DNA from: Verrucomicrobiota bacterium
GTDB lineage: Bacteria > Verrucomicrobiota > Verrucomicrobiia > Verrucomicrobiales > DEV007
Length of the DNA: 64,000 nt
Assembly (NCBI GenBank): GCA_018970725.1
Contig: JAGWVU010000020.1
Coordinates: forward strand, 24,769-88,768
Direction of reading: 5' to 3'
Below the pieces are notes generated by a model. That model was not told where the DNA came from. It did not search any database and saw nothing but the letters and a program-made list of their open reading frames with translations. Below are positions 1 through 9,541 of this stretch, one piece after another (position 1 is the stretch's first letter; each line of letters opens with the position of its first letter). Position numbers and translations under genes: made by a program.

Positions 1-198
1 GCCGGTTCTCCCGCCGTGGCCGCCCTTTTCACTTCCCTGAAAAGCGAAACCGCACGACTCCAGGCCGAGTTCATGGACGACGGCCGGTTCGCCGATCCCG
101 CCACCTGGCCGGAGGGAGGTGTCGATGGCGGTTTCGAGAGCCGCACTCCGCTCGGGACGAAAACCGTGTCCGAGGCCGTGGCCGCCTCCGCGCCCTGA
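1..198 (+). CDS. C-terminal fragment of an unidentified protein (left edge)
   Basis: The frame is open from the first base of the window and ends at a TGA, giving about 65 residues that are the end of a longer protein. The fragment is hydrophilic, with a short charged helix (LKSETARLQAEF) followed by a Gly-rich tail, and shows no complete domain. It vaguely resembles the C-terminal tail of bacterial sulfatases, where a helix follows the catalytic fold, but this is a weak impression. About 60 bases separate it from the MFS gene, so it may or may not share a transcript with it. Confidence 0.4.
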   Translation, partial: AGSPAVAALFTSLKSETARLQAEFMDDGRFADPATWPEGGVDGGFESRTPLGTKTVSEAVAASAP

Positions 199-260
199 AG
201 GCGCCGCATTTCCCAGATCCAGCGATATTCTCTGCTGCATCCCGGGAATTTGCGGATAAC

Positions 261-1616
261 ATGCACCCCATGTCCTCCGCAGGTGCAGACCCCGCATTGA
301 ATCCCGGCAGCCCCGTGACCGCCGAGACCCCGCCGGACTGGCGGTCGCTCTGGGCCATGCTGCTGCTCCAGGCGCAAACGGTTTTCAACACCAAGGTTGC
401 CCAATTCACCCTGATTGGGCTGGCCGGTGTCCTCGCCGCGAACCTTTTGGAGGCGGACCCATCGGTCGCCGGGAGCCGGCGCTACACCACGCTGAAGAAC
501 GCGGAACAAGTCCTCTTTGCCATTTCTTCAGCCACCTTTCTTCTCATCGCCCCCCTCAGCGGTTGGGTCGCGGACCGGTTTTCCAAACGCTCGGTCCTCC
601 TCGGCTGCCTCTGGACCCAAGCCATCGCTCTCGCCTGGATCGCCTCCTGCCTCTGCCTCCGCCAATTCTGGTTGGGGGTCGCCGGTTTCTGCCTCATCGA
701 AGTCCAGGCCACCCTCGCCAACCCCGCCAAATTCGGCATCTGCAAGGAACTCGTCGGCAGCAGCGCTCTGGGCCGCGCCGTGAGCCTCTTGCAAATGCTG
801 ATCGTCGTTTCCATCATCGCCGGCACCGTCGCCGGAGGCCAGGCCTTCGCCATCCTCAACCCGAAGGAGGGAGATTGGCAGGCGGCCATCCAGATCGTCT
901 CCGTCCTCCTCGCCGCCACCGTGGTCCAGTTCGTCCTCGGCTTCCTCGTCCGGCGCACGCCCGTCCAGTCACGGGAACCGTTCCACCCCGGCCTCCTCTG
1001 CTGCCACTTCGAACGCGTCGCCGAGGTTCTCGGCCACCAGACGTTGCGCCATCCCGCCCTCGGCGCCGCTTACTTTTCCTTCGCCGCCCAAGTCACCTCT
1101 CTCGGCCTGATCCTCGTCGGCAAGGAAGTTTACCCTCTGCCCGGGGAAGCCACCGCCAAGTCGGCCATCCTCGTCGGCCTCGTCGGCATCGGCAACGCCG
1201 TCGGCAGTCTCGTCGTCGCCCTGATCTGCCGGAAACGCATCGTCCTCGGCACCGTGGCCGTCGGCGGACTCGGCATGGCCGGCGGTCTGGCCGCCCTCGC
1301 GTTTCTCGACCTCGCCGCTTCCCCTCCGCCGCTCTACTTCGGCTCGGTCGGAGCCATCGGATTTTTCGCGGCCCTGTTCCTTGTTCCCCTCTATTCCTTC
1401 ATTCAGGAAAAGGCCGAACCGGAACGCCGGGGCCGGATCACTTCCACCGTCAACATCATGAACTCCATGTCCGGCCTGGCCGGAATCGGATTTGTCGCCA
1501 CCCTCGGTCTCCTCCGGCTGGATTCCGACGCCATCTTCCTGATCCTCGGCACCATGACCCTCGTGAGCAGTTTCGCCATCATGGCCCTCCTGCGCCCCCT
1601 CTCCTCATCCTCATGA
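261..1616 (+). CDS. MFS transporter, LplT-like (candidate lysophospholipid flippase)
   Basis: A 451-residue inner-membrane protein with about 12 hydrophobic helices spread over its whole length and the typical MFS loop (GWVADRFSKR) between helices 2 and 3, near residues 96-105. Its stop codon overlaps the start of a PlsC-type acyltransferase by ATGA. In Enterobacteria LplT flips lysophosphatidylethanolamine inward for Aas, which reacylates it, and the same pairing is seen here. The role in lysophospholipid uptake is inferred from this neighbourhood and the family; a general drug or metabolite transporter cannot be excluded. The N-terminal 25 residues before the first helix are hydrophilic, and a slightly later start is possible. 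Confidence 0.75.
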   Translation: MHPMSSAGADPALNPGSPVTAETPPDWRSLWAMLLLQAQTVFNTKVAQFTLIGLAGVLAANLLEADPSVAGSRRYTTLKNAEQVLFAISSATFLLIAPLSGWVADRFSKRSVLLGCLWTQAIALAWIASCLCLRQFWLGVAGFCLIEVQATLANPAKFGICKELVGSSALGRAVSLLQMLIVVSIIAGTVAGGQAFAILNPKEGDWQAAIQIVSVLLAATVVQFVLGFLVRRTPVQSREPFHPGLLCCHFERVAEVLGHQTLRHPALGAAYFSFAAQVTSLGLILVGKEVYPLPGEATAKSAILVGLVGIGNAVGSLVVALICRKRIVLGTVAVGGLGMAGGLAALAFLDLAASPPPLYFGSVGAIGFFAALFLVPLYSFIQEKAEPERRGRITSTVNIMNSMSGLAGIGFVATLGLLRLDSDAIFLILGTMTLVSSFAIMALLRPLSSSS

Positions 1617-3454
1617 ACGGCAAATCCCTGGCCCGCGTTCTCGCCCGCGCCTTCGTCGCCGGCGTGGTCCGGCTGATTTACCGGGTCCGCGCTCTCAACA
1701 CCGCGAACGTCCCGGCGGAAGGCGGCGTCCTCATGGTGAGCAACCACGTGACCTATGTGGATGCCTTCATGATCAGCCTCGCCTGCCCGCGCCCCGTCCG
1801 GTTCGTGATCATCGATCACTTCCTCAAGGTCAAGGTCTTCGCCTGGTTTCTCCGCCTCTTCGATGCCGTGCCCATTTCCCCGACCCGGGCCAAGGAAGCG
1901 ATCCGCACCGCCGCCGATGCCGTCAAGGAAGGGTCCGTGGTCTGCATTTTCCCGGAGGGCCAGCTGACGCGCACCGGTATGCTGACGGAGTTGAAGAAAG
2001 GCTTCGAACTCATCGCCAGACTTGCCGAATGCCCCGTCCTGCCGGTCTACATGGACTCCCTCTGGGGTTCCATCTTCTCCTTTGAACGCTTCCGCTATTT
2101 CAACAAAAAGCCCAAGCAGTTCCCCTACCCGGTGACCGTCAATTTCGGACCGGTGATCCCGATGGAAAACGTGGCCGGTGATTCCGTGCGGGCCGCCATC
2201 CTCGATCTCTCGGTGGATGCCTTGGCCGCGCGCGACAACTTCCGGCACTCCCTCGGCTCCTCCCTCCTCCGCTCCCTGCGCCGTGGCGGCTCCAAGGATC
2301 AATTCGTCGACCTGGGGCGCCAGGTCCGCGCCTTCAGCGCCCGCCAGCTCGGCACCCTCGCCTTCGCCCTCGCGAGACTCTGGCGGGACCACTGGCCCGA
2401 GGAAGGCTCGCGGCGCGTCGGCCTGTTGCTGCCGACCGGCACCATGTCCACCCTGTTCCACGCGGCCATCGTGCTGGCGGGCCGGGTTCCGGTTTGCCTG
2501 CCGCTCCGCCTTTTGGAAATGCCTCCGGCGGAACGCGATGCCCTGCTGGCCGGTCTGGGCATCACCCGGATCGTCTCCTCGAGACCGCTCTTTTCCCGCA
2601 ACGAGTTCCCGCGGGATGGCGTCGATTTCCGGGAAGCCCTGGCCCGGATCGACCCGGCGCGCCAACTCGGGGCCAGAGTCCTTTTCCGGGCCCTTCCGGT
2701 CCGCACACTCGAGGCCATGCTGCAACTCGGAGGCGGGGATCTTGAGTCCGAGGCGGCGGCCTATCTGACCGACAGCTTTCATCTGGTGAGCCGGAGTCAC
2801 CGGGGGATCATCGCCACCGTGGAACAGATCGACAGCGCCCTGGTCGTCCTTCCGAAGGACAAAATCCTTGTGCAGTCCCCCTTCCACACGCCGGCGGCCC
2901 AGGTCTTCGGACTCTGGCATCCGTTGCTCGAGGGAAGCCGCGCCCTTTACCGGACCCCGGCCGCGATGAACGTGGAACTTCCCCTCGTCCTCCGGGATCA
3001 GTCCCCCGGGCTCGTCCTCATCGATCCGGCCATGCAACTGGAACTGGCCCGGCTCCAACCCCTGCCCCCGTCCAACGTCCGGGTCTGGCTCGATTTCAGT
3101 GAATCGGCCCTGGCCCCGGAAATCGCCGCACAACTCGGCGAGGAAGGCGGAGCCTACTGCCACGGGTTGGCTCCGGAACCGCTCGGCCTCATCGTCTCCA
3201 TGAACACGAACGACCCGAACGCGATGATCCCGCAGCATCAACCGCAGTTCGGAAACCGCCGGGGCTCCCTCGGCAAGATCCTGCCGGGATTCTCCCCCCG
3301 TCTCGTGATCTCGGGAGAGGCCACCTCGCTCTTCGGCCAGGGAGCCCTCGAGATCCGTGGCGGCCCGCTGTCCCCCGGCTGGCACCCCGCCGGCTTGTCC
3401 GGTAGCTTTGACCGCGAGGGCTTCTTCAACCCCGCCCCCCGTCCGGACGCCTGA
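1613..3454 (+). CDS. 1-acylglycerolphosphate acyltransferase fused to a degenerate AMP-binding domain (Aas-like)
   Basis: A protein of 613 residues. Residues about 15-200 form a PlsC acyltransferase: the HX4D motif is NHVTYVD and the acceptor motif is FPEGQLTRTG. The product should transfer a fatty acyl chain to a lysophospholipid or lysophosphatidate at the inner membrane. Residues about 225-610 follow the layout of an acyl-CoA/ACP synthetase adenylation domain. However, the Thr/Ser/Gly-rich P-loop that should lie near residues 384-398 reads YLTDSFHLVSRSHRG, so ATP activation is probably lost. The start is the ATG overlapping the MFS stop (ATGA), so the two are translationally coupled. The same frame stays open for about 1 kb upstream, but that part lies across the MFS gene and looks non-coding. 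Confidence 0.8.
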   Translation: MNGKSLARVLARAFVAGVVRLIYRVRALNTANVPAEGGVLMVSNHVTYVDAFMISLACPRPVRFVIIDHFLKVKVFAWFLRLFDAVPISPTRAKEAIRTAADAVKEGSVVCIFPEGQLTRTGMLTELKKGFELIARLAECPVLPVYMDSLWGSIFSFERFRYFNKKPKQFPYPVTVNFGPVIPMENVAGDSVRAAILDLSVDALAARDNFRHSLGSSLLRSLRRGGSKDQFVDLGRQVRAFSARQLGTLAFALARLWRDHWPEEGSRRVGLLLPTGTMSTLFHAAIVLAGRVPVCLPLRLLEMPPAERDALLAGLGITRIVSSRPLFSRNEFPRDGVDFREALARIDPARQLGARVLFRALPVRTLEAMLQLGGGDLESEAAAYLTDSFHLVSRSHRGIIATVEQIDSALVVLPKDKILVQSPFHTPAAQVFGLWHPLLEGSRALYRTPAAMNVELPLVLRDQSPGLVLIDPAMQLELARLQPLPPSNVRVWLDFSESALAPEIAAQLGEEGGAYCHGLAPEPLGLIVSMNTNDPNAMIPQHQPQFGNRRGSLGKILPGFSPRLVISGEATSLFGQGALEIRGGPLSPGWHPAGLSGSFDREGFFNPAPRPDA

Positions 3455-3462
3455 AACGGCTC

Positions 3463-3648
3463 TCAGTCTTCCAAGCTCCGGCCCTCCGCCCAAACCTCGC
3501 CGTCTTCATCCTCCCGGAACGAGATGATGAGCGGACGGCAGCAGACTTCGCAGTCGTAATCCACCTCGGCCGGCAGTTCCCCGTAACCCGGCAAGCAGAC
3601 CTCGAACATTTCGAAACAACTCGGACAAGTAACCTCTCCGAACTCCAT
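3463..3648 (-). CDS. CPxCG-type cysteine-rich small protein
   Basis: A 61-residue acidic protein with CPSC near the N-terminus and DCEVCC near residue 33. This is the pattern of the small CPXCG family (Cys_rich_CPXG), thought to bind a metal such as zinc; its function is not known. It is transcribed towards the acyltransferase gene and converges with it, leaving only about 8 bases between the stops. It lies head to head with the RNA methyltransferase gene, with 23 bases between the starts, so its promoter must overlap the start of that gene. Confidence 0.75.
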   Translation of the reverse strand: MEFGEVTCPSCFEMFEVCLPGYGELPAEVDYDCEVCCRPLIISFREDEDGEVWAEGRSLED

Positions 3649-3671
3649 GACGGCACCCTCACCGGGAATCC

Positions 3672-4943
3672 ATGGACAATCAAGTTTTCATCAACCCTGC
3701 CTCCATGCCCCGCCCTCCGAAACGATTCCTCGCCGAACCCTTCGCCTATCACCAGCAGATCGAGGTCCGCATCGACAACCTCACCAACCTCGGCCTCGGG
3801 GTTGGCAGGGTGGATGGATGGGTCGTCATGATCCCGTTTGCCTTGCCCGGGGAACGGGTCCGCGCGAGCGTCTACCACAATCACAAAAACTACAGCGAGG
3901 CGGACCTCGTCGAAGTCCTTGAGCCCTCCCCGGACCGGATCGCCCCGCGTTGCCCCCTGTTCGCCACCTGCGGCGGTTGCCAATACCAGAACCTCGCCTA
4001 CGAACGGCAGCTCGAATGGAAACGCGAGCAGGTCGCCTCCCTGCTGCAACGCCTCGCCGGCATCCAGGACGCCACCGTGGATCCCGTGATCCCCTCCCCG
4101 CTCCGTTACGGATACCGTTCCAAAATCACCCCCCATTTCCAGCAACCGCGCGACGGCCGGATCGGCCCCATCGGCTTCCTTCAGGCCGGGCAACGTTTCA
4201 AGTTGGTCGATGTCCCGCAATGCCCCATCGCCTCCGAACCGCTCAACCGCGCCCTCACCAACATCCGTGCCGAGGTCCACGCCAAAACCGAAACCTTCCG
4301 GCGCGGGGCCACCCTGCTGCTCCGGGAATCCCTGGGAGGGGAGGTCCTCACCGGTTCCGAGGAAATCTGTGAACAAGAGGTCGGCCCCATCCGCTTCCGC
4401 TTTCCCGCCGGCGGCTTCTTCCAAACCAACCCCTCCATCCTCCCCGCCTTTGTCGATCACGTCCGCTCCGAGGCCGTCCGCTCCGGAGCGCGTTTCCTCG
4501 TGGACGCCTACTGCGGCAGCGGTCTCTTCGCCCTCTGCTGCGCCAGCGGTTTCGAACGGGTCGCCGGGATCGAGGTCAACGAGGGCTCCCTCCTCCGGGC
4601 CCGGGAAAACGCCGCCGCCAACCACATCCACCACGCCTCCTTCCTCGTCGGCAGCGCCGAGGCCATCTTCGCCCAAATCGATTTCCCGCCGGCCGCCACC
4701 GCCGTCGTCATCGATCCCCCGCGCAAGGGTTGCAGCCCGGAATTCCTCGAACAACTCTTCGCCTTCGGCCCGGGATCCGTGGTCTACGTCTCCTGTGATC
4801 CCGCCACCCAGATGCGCGACCTCGCCGCCTTCCGGGAACACGGTTACACCCTGACCCGGGTACAACCCTTCGATCTCTTTCCCCAGACCAGACACCTCGA
4901 GTGCGTCGTCACCCTGGTCAAGGCGGGCGCGGCCCATCCCTGA
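3672..4943 (+). CDS. rlmD: 23S rRNA (uracil-C5)-methyltransferase, RlmD/TrmA family
   Basis: A cytoplasmic SAM-dependent enzyme of 423 residues that methylates C5 of a uridine in RNA. An N-terminal TRAM RNA-binding domain (about 28-85) is followed by a Fe-S cysteine set (C94, C100, C103 in the CGGC motif, and C184). Then come the FFQTNP and DAYCGSGLF SAM-binding motifs, the IDPPRKGC motif, and the catalytic Cys375 in VSCDPATQMRDL. The TRHLEC motif near the end carries the general-base Glu. The cluster cysteines point to RlmD or RlmC rather than TrmA; the target base cannot be told from sequence. An in-frame ATG 14 codons downstream could also serve as start, because the conserved region only begins near residue 25. 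Confidence 0.88.
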   Translation: MDNQVFINPASMPRPPKRFLAEPFAYHQQIEVRIDNLTNLGLGVGRVDGWVVMIPFALPGERVRASVYHNHKNYSEADLVEVLEPSPDRIAPRCPLFATCGGCQYQNLAYERQLEWKREQVASLLQRLAGIQDATVDPVIPSPLRYGYRSKITPHFQQPRDGRIGPIGFLQAGQRFKLVDVPQCPIASEPLNRALTNIRAEVHAKTETFRRGATLLLRESLGGEVLTGSEEICEQEVGPIRFRFPAGGFFQTNPSILPAFVDHVRSEAVRSGARFLVDAYCGSGLFALCCASGFERVAGIEVNEGSLLRARENAAANHIHHASFLVGSAEAIFAQIDFPPAATAVVIDPPRKGCSPEFLEQLFAFGPGSVVYVSCDPATQMRDLAAFREHGYTLTRVQPFDLFPQTRHLECVVTLVKAGAAHP

Positions 4944-5011
4944 ACCCGCCCCGGTCCTCTTTCATCTTGCATTGCCACGGTCCGGACAGGAGCATCACGA
5001 ACTGCGCTTCC

Positions 5012-7987
5012 ATGCTCCCGATCCGTATCATTCTCTGCCTCATTCTCCTTCCCGCGCCGGTCCGGGGGCAGGCTGCCCGGTCCCCGTTGGCTTCCTGCAT
5101 GCCACGGGCGGCCGATCACACCCTGATGTTCTGGGAGGATGGCTTTCCCGGGCATACGCCTTCCGCCCCCTGGCACCGCGTCATCCGCACCGGACACTAC
5201 GCCATGGTGCTGGACACCGACACCCTGCGGATCCCGCACCTCGGCCCCCTCGGGCCCGGCGGCGGTTACCTCGCGTCCGCCCTCGAGCCGGATCCGGCCT
5301 GGAAATCGCTCCCCGGCACGGACCTCGATCTCCGGATCACGGCGGAGGGCAAGACCTGGCGTTGCGTTTCCGGCGGGCCATGGACCCGGTTCGCCGGTCC
5401 CCGGATCGTCGAGTCCGGCCGCTTCCTGCAACGCGGTGATGTCACCGGCCTGCGCTTCCGGTCGGACGATGGCGCGGAACTCAACACCGAGGCCCGCCTC
5501 GAGACCGTGGCCTGGCCGGACCGGCTCGGCTTGATCCTCGCGGCGCGCCCGGGCCTCCGGCCGATTCCTCCGGGAGAACCCTGCTTCGGCCACGAGGGCG
5601 GCGGCTTCGGTCTGGACGGGACCAACCACTTCGAAGTGCCTCACGCGCCGGAATGGGACCGGGAAACCTTCACCCTGGAACTCCAGGTCTATGTTCCCAC
5701 GGACTTCCAGCCCCCGGCGAAAACCTTTCCCTGGCTGGTCTGCAAAAACCGCCATGAAGAGGCGGAGGGAAACTACGGGATCGTCCTCCTCAACGGCAAA
5801 GCACAGGGACGTCTCAACATCGGCGGCGGCAGGGAGAACGCCTTCACCGCGGATGCCGCCACCCCGCTCCGGACCGAGGCCTGGAATCATCTCGCCATCA
5901 GTTATGATGGCCGTGTTTTCCGGTTATACCAAAACGGCGCGCTTGCCGCGGAACGATCCATCGGCCGCCCGCGCGTCCCCGGCCGCGCCGGACTCTCCTT
6001 CGGCCGCCGTCAGGACAACTTCGGGGACGGTTATCATTTCCGCGGCGTGATCGACGACATCCGCCTCCATGACCACGCCCTGACCGCGGAGGAATGGAAG
6101 GCCCCGGCCCGCCCGGTGCCCTTGCGCGAGTTCCGCTTTTCCCCGTCCGGGCAGGCCAGCCCCGTGCAACCCCGGGAAGTTTGGCGGGATGTCAGGCTGC
6201 ACCTCGGCCTTCCCGCGCTCTCCCTCACTTCCGAAACCTCCGCTTCGGGCCCGTCCTGGGCCGAGACGGGACTCTGTTTCGACCCCGCCACCTCCCGGCC
6301 TGACACCACCCCGGTCAGGGTCGAGGCTTCCGGCCATCCGGTCGATCACGACGCCCGCCGCGCCTGGCACCGCATCCAACTGGATGGGGTCGTTCCCACC
6401 GGCAAGGAAAACGATGCCATCGAGCGGGTCCGTCTTCTCCTGACCAATCCCTCACCCGGGCCACAAACGGCCAGGCTGCTTTTTGAAAAGAGCGCGAGCG
6501 GGTTCAAGCACCGCTTCGGCGCACCGGTCACCGGGATCTCCGCGATCCTGCGGACCCCTGACGGCTATCCCTCCGGGATCCCGGTGCAACTCAGCAAAAA
6601 CTGGCACAACCGCCCGGAAGGGGGCGTCCATTCGGGACAATGGTTCCACGGGTTTTCCCAGGTCCGCCTGCCCCCGTCATCGGACCTCGAATTGGAACTC
6701 GTCATCGTCTACGGTCATTGGGGAGGCCTGCCCGCCGCCTCACACGCCCAGCTCTGTCTCATCGGTTGGGGCAGCAACCAGCTTTGGGACCAGAGCGCCT
6801 TGGGTGCGTGGGGGGAAAGCATCTGTTATGAACCTGACCAAGTGCAAGCTGCCTGCAGCATTCTCGACGTCCGGCCTGTCATGGTCTCCGGCATGTCGAA
6901 AAACAGCCGCTGGAGCTGGACCCACAACGTGGGCGGGGGCGATTTTTTCCGGTTCTTCGATCCCCCGGGCACCCGCGTCTTCCCCTCCGCCATGCGAACC
7001 GCTTACCTCCGTCAGGGGCCCTGCCTCACCGAAGTCACCTATGCCGGGCGGACCGGCCCCGGTCTGCGTCATCACGCCACCGCAAGCCTTGCCCGCACCC
7101 ATGACCTCGTGCGCGCCACCTATCACCTCCGCCTCGATGCGAGCCGGGCCGTGCCCTTCTCCCGCCTCGTCCTCTTTCAAGTGGGAGCGGACTCTTACCT
7201 TTACACCGCGGAACGCAAGTTCGCCCTCGGAAACGAAACCGGGCTGCTCCGGGAATGGGACGCCGCTTGGGTCGGGAACGGCCACCCCGGCGCTCCGGTG
7301 GAAGCCACGGGAGACACCCCCTGGATTTCCCTCCACCAAGGCACACGGCGGAACGGGACGCCCCCCGAAGGAGCTTGGGCCAACCGCGGTCTCGTGATCC
7401 GCCAGTGGAAGGCCCGTCTCGGCGGCCGGACCGCGTCTCCCTGGATCGCCGAACACGAATCCAAGGCCCACGGCACGCCCGGTTCCACCATCGATCTCCT
7501 CCCTCCACCCGGCCTGAACCGTCTTGAACCCGGGGATTTCGTGGACGCCACCCTCGAATTTCTCGTCGTCCCCCAAAACGCCGCGGACTACTTTGGGCCC
7601 GACCCCGCCCTGCGCGCGGCGCTCGCCAAAGACGGCAACACCTGGCGGCTCATCCAACGCGAGGCCTCGGACAATCACCGGATGGTCACCGTCACCGAGG
7701 GCACCGAAGAGCATCGTTACCCCGACATCCGCATCGCGACCGATCACGACCGGGCCCGGTTCACCGTCACCGGGGGCCTCGGTTACGTCCCGGTCACCTT
7801 CTCCGGACTGTCGTCTCCTTCTGCCCACCGCCTCAGCGTCGATGGCATCACAATCGACCAATCCGTCCACGGCCGGGACTTCTGGCAGTGCGACCATGAT
7901 CCCGCCTCCAACACCTGGAGCCTCTCCTACAATCTCCCCTTCCCCCCGGGCCGAACCCACGACGTCCAGCTTTCACCCGCCCCATGA
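5012..7987 (+). CDS. Secreted protein with LamG-like domain, function unknown
   Basis: About 991 residues. I chose the ATG that begins [16 protein letters not shown] because it gives a clean signal peptide; the frame is open 37 codons further upstream but that part overlaps rlmD and is not signal-like. Residues about 206-363 are a LamG/concanavalin-like jelly-roll: strand pattern [12 protein letters not shown], then the LAISYDG and [14 protein letters not shown] motifs usual for this fold. Such domains bind or sit on carbohydrates. The remaining 600 residues are rich in Trp, Gly and Arg and look like beta-sandwich or carbohydrate-active protein, but I do not recognise a catalytic family. The stop overlaps the glycerol kinase start by ATGA, so the two are co-translated. 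Confidence 0.6.
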   Translation: MLPIRIILCLILLPAPVRGQAARSPLASCMPRAADHTLMFWEDGFPGHTPSAPWHRVIRTGHYAMVLDTDTLRIPHLGPLGPGGGYLASALEPDPAWKSLPGTDLDLRITAEGKTWRCVSGGPWTRFAGPRIVESGRFLQRGDVTGLRFRSDDGAELNTEARLETVAWPDRLGLILAARPGLRPIPPGEPCFGHEGGGFGLDGTNHFEVPHAPEWDRETFTLELQVYVPTDFQPPAKTFPWLVCKNRHEEAEGNYGIVLLNGKAQGRLNIGGGRENAFTADAATPLRTEAWNHLAISYDGRVFRLYQNGALAAERSIGRPRVPGRAGLSFGRRQDNFGDGYHFRGVIDDIRLHDHALTAEEWKAPARPVPLREFRFSPSGQASPVQPREVWRDVRLHLGLPALSLTSETSASGPSWAETGLCFDPATSRPDTTPVRVEASGHPVDHDARRAWHRIQLDGVVPTGKENDAIERVRLLLTNPSPGPQTARLLFEKSASGFKHRFGAPVTGISAILRTPDGYPSGIPVQLSKNWHNRPEGGVHSGQWFHGFSQVRLPPSSDLELELVIVYGHWGGLPAASHAQLCLIGWGSNQLWDQSALGAWGESICYEPDQVQAACSILDVRPVMVSGMSKNSRWSWTHNVGGGDFFRFFDPPGTRVFPSAMRTAYLRQGPCLTEVTYAGRTGPGLRHHATASLARTHDLVRATYHLRLDASRAVPFSRLVLFQVGADSYLYTAERKFALGNETGLLREWDAAWVGNGHPGAPVEATGDTPWISLHQGTRRNGTPPEGAWANRGLVIRQWKARLGGRTASPWIAEHESKAHGTPGSTIDLLPPPGLNRLEPGDFVDATLEFLVVPQNAADYFGPDPALRAALAKDGNTWRLIQREASDNHRMVTVTEGTEEHRYPDIRIATDHDRARFTVTGGLGYVPVTFSGLSSPSAHRLSVDGITIDQSVHGRDFWQCDHDPASNTWSLSYNLPFPPGRTHDVQLSPAP

Positions 7988-9468
7988 AGCATCTCCTCGC
8001 CCTCGACCAAGGGACCACCAGTTCCCGCGCCATCGTTTTCGACGAAAACGGCACCCCCGTTTCCACGGCCCAACGCGAGCACCGCCAATTCTACCCCGCC
8101 GCCGGTTGGGTCGAACACGATCCGGCGGAAATTTGGCGGAACCAACTCTCCGTGGCGGAAGAGGCTCTGGCGGGGGCCCGGCTCTCCGCCCGGGACATCA
8201 GCGGACTGGGCATCACCAACCAACGCGAGACCACCATCGTCTGGGACCGGCGCACCGGGCGGCCCCTCTGCCCGGCCATCGTCTGGCAAGACCGGCGCAC
8301 CGCGGATCATTGCGCTTCCCTGCGGGACGCGGGGCACGGCCCTCTCTTCACCCGGCGCACCGGGCTGCGGCTCGATCCCTATTTCAGCGGCACCAAAATC
8401 GCCTGGATCCTGGACAACATCCCGGAAGCCCGGGATCGCGCCGCCGGGGGCGGATTGCTTTTCGGCACGGTGGATTCCTGGTTGATCTGGAATCTGACCG
8501 GCGGCGCGGTCCACGCCACGGATGTCAGCAACGCCTCCCGCACCCTGCTGCTCAACCTGCACACCAGTGGCTGGGACCCGGACTGCCTCGCCGCCCTCGG
8601 GATTCCCGGAAGCATGTTACCCAAGGTGGTGGATAGCAGCGGCATCCTCGCGGAAGTGTCCGCCCCGGGCCCGTTGCAGGGCATTCCCATCGCGGGCATC
8701 GCCGGAGATCAGCAAGCCGCGCTTTTCGGCCAGGCCTGTTTCGAACCCGGCATGGCCAAGAACACTTACGGGACCGGCTGTTTCCTGCTCCTCCACACCG
8801 GCCGGGTCCCGGTCATCTCCCTGAACAACCTCCTGACCACCATCGCCTGGCGCATCGACGGACAAACGGAGTATGCCTTGGAAGGTTCCGTGTTCATGGG
8901 CGGAGCGGTGGTTCAATGGCTCCGCGACGAATTGCGCATCATCCACAGCGCTCCGGAGTGCGATGACCTTGCCGCCTCGGTGGCAGACGCCGGCGGTCTC
9001 TATCTGGTCCCGGCTTTCGCCGGTCTCGGGGCTCCGCATTGGGACCCCGGAGCCCGCGGCCTCGCCTTCGGCATCACGCGCGGAACCAACCGGGCCCACT
9101 TCTGCCGCGCCGCCCTCGAAAGCATCGCCCTGCAATGTGACGACCTCATCGATTGCATGAGCAAGGACGCCGGCATCCCGCTCAAGGAATTGCGGGTGGA
9201 CGGCGGCGCCGCCCGCAGCGATCTCCTCATGCAAATCCAGAGCGACCTTCTCGGGATCCCCGTGGTCCGGCCCCGCTCGTTGGAAATCACCGCGCTCGGA
9301 GCCGCCTGCCTCGCGGGCCTCGCCACCGGGGTGTGGCGGGACCGCAGCGCCATCGCCCGGATCGGCGGGGTCACCACCCGTTTTTGCCCCAGACCCCAGG
9401 CCACCTCCGCCTGGCGCGACGATTTTCGCGCCGGATGGCAACGGGCCGTCGCCCGGTCCCTGTCCTGA
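7984..9468 (+). CDS. glpK: Glycerol kinase
   Basis: Phosphorylates glycerol with ATP to sn-glycerol 3-phosphate in the cytoplasm. It is 494 residues, the usual length. The N-terminus [16 protein letters not shown] is the FGGY-kinase phosphate-binding loop, and the glycerol-binding stretch [16 protein letters not shown] is intact. The FGGY signature regions are present (YGTGCFLL, and the late [12 protein letters not shown] segment with the ATP-binding Gly cluster near ALGAACLAG). No glpF or glpD lies beside it. It is instead coupled to a secreted LamG protein, which suggests that glycerol might come from an extracellular substrate; that link is inference. Confidence 0.95.
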   Translation: MKHLLALDQGTTSSRAIVFDENGTPVSTAQREHRQFYPAAGWVEHDPAEIWRNQLSVAEEALAGARLSARDISGLGITNQRETTIVWDRRTGRPLCPAIVWQDRRTADHCASLRDAGHGPLFTRRTGLRLDPYFSGTKIAWILDNIPEARDRAAGGGLLFGTVDSWLIWNLTGGAVHATDVSNASRTLLLNLHTSGWDPDCLAALGIPGSMLPKVVDSSGILAEVSAPGPLQGIPIAGIAGDQQAALFGQACFEPGMAKNTYGTGCFLLLHTGRVPVISLNNLLTTIAWRIDGQTEYALEGSVFMGGAVVQWLRDELRIIHSAPECDDLAASVADAGGLYLVPAFAGLGAPHWDPGARGLAFGITRGTNRAHFCRAALESIALQCDDLIDCMSKDAGIPLKELRVDGGAARSDLLMQIQSDLLGIPVVRPRSLEITALGAACLAGLATGVWRDRSAIARIGGVTTRFCPRPQATSAWRDDFRAGWQRAVARSLS

Positions 9469-9541
9469 CCCGGTTTTCCCTTCGGAAACCCGACTCCCTT
9501 GAAAGCCGCGCGCCCGGAGCAAGGTGGAAGTCTTTGGAGCC

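Noticed and set aside
563..1612. Open frame of about 350 codons upstream of the PlsC start
   Set aside because: It lies fully inside the MFS gene and its residues are Arg/Pro-rich nonsense with no export or domain pattern; the ATGA start at 1613 is much better.
1403..3493. Long minus-strand frame of 696 codons opposite the acyltransferase
   Set aside because: Gly/Glu/Asp-rich translation typical of the antisense of GC-rich genes; the plus-strand gene has recognisable acyltransferase motifs.
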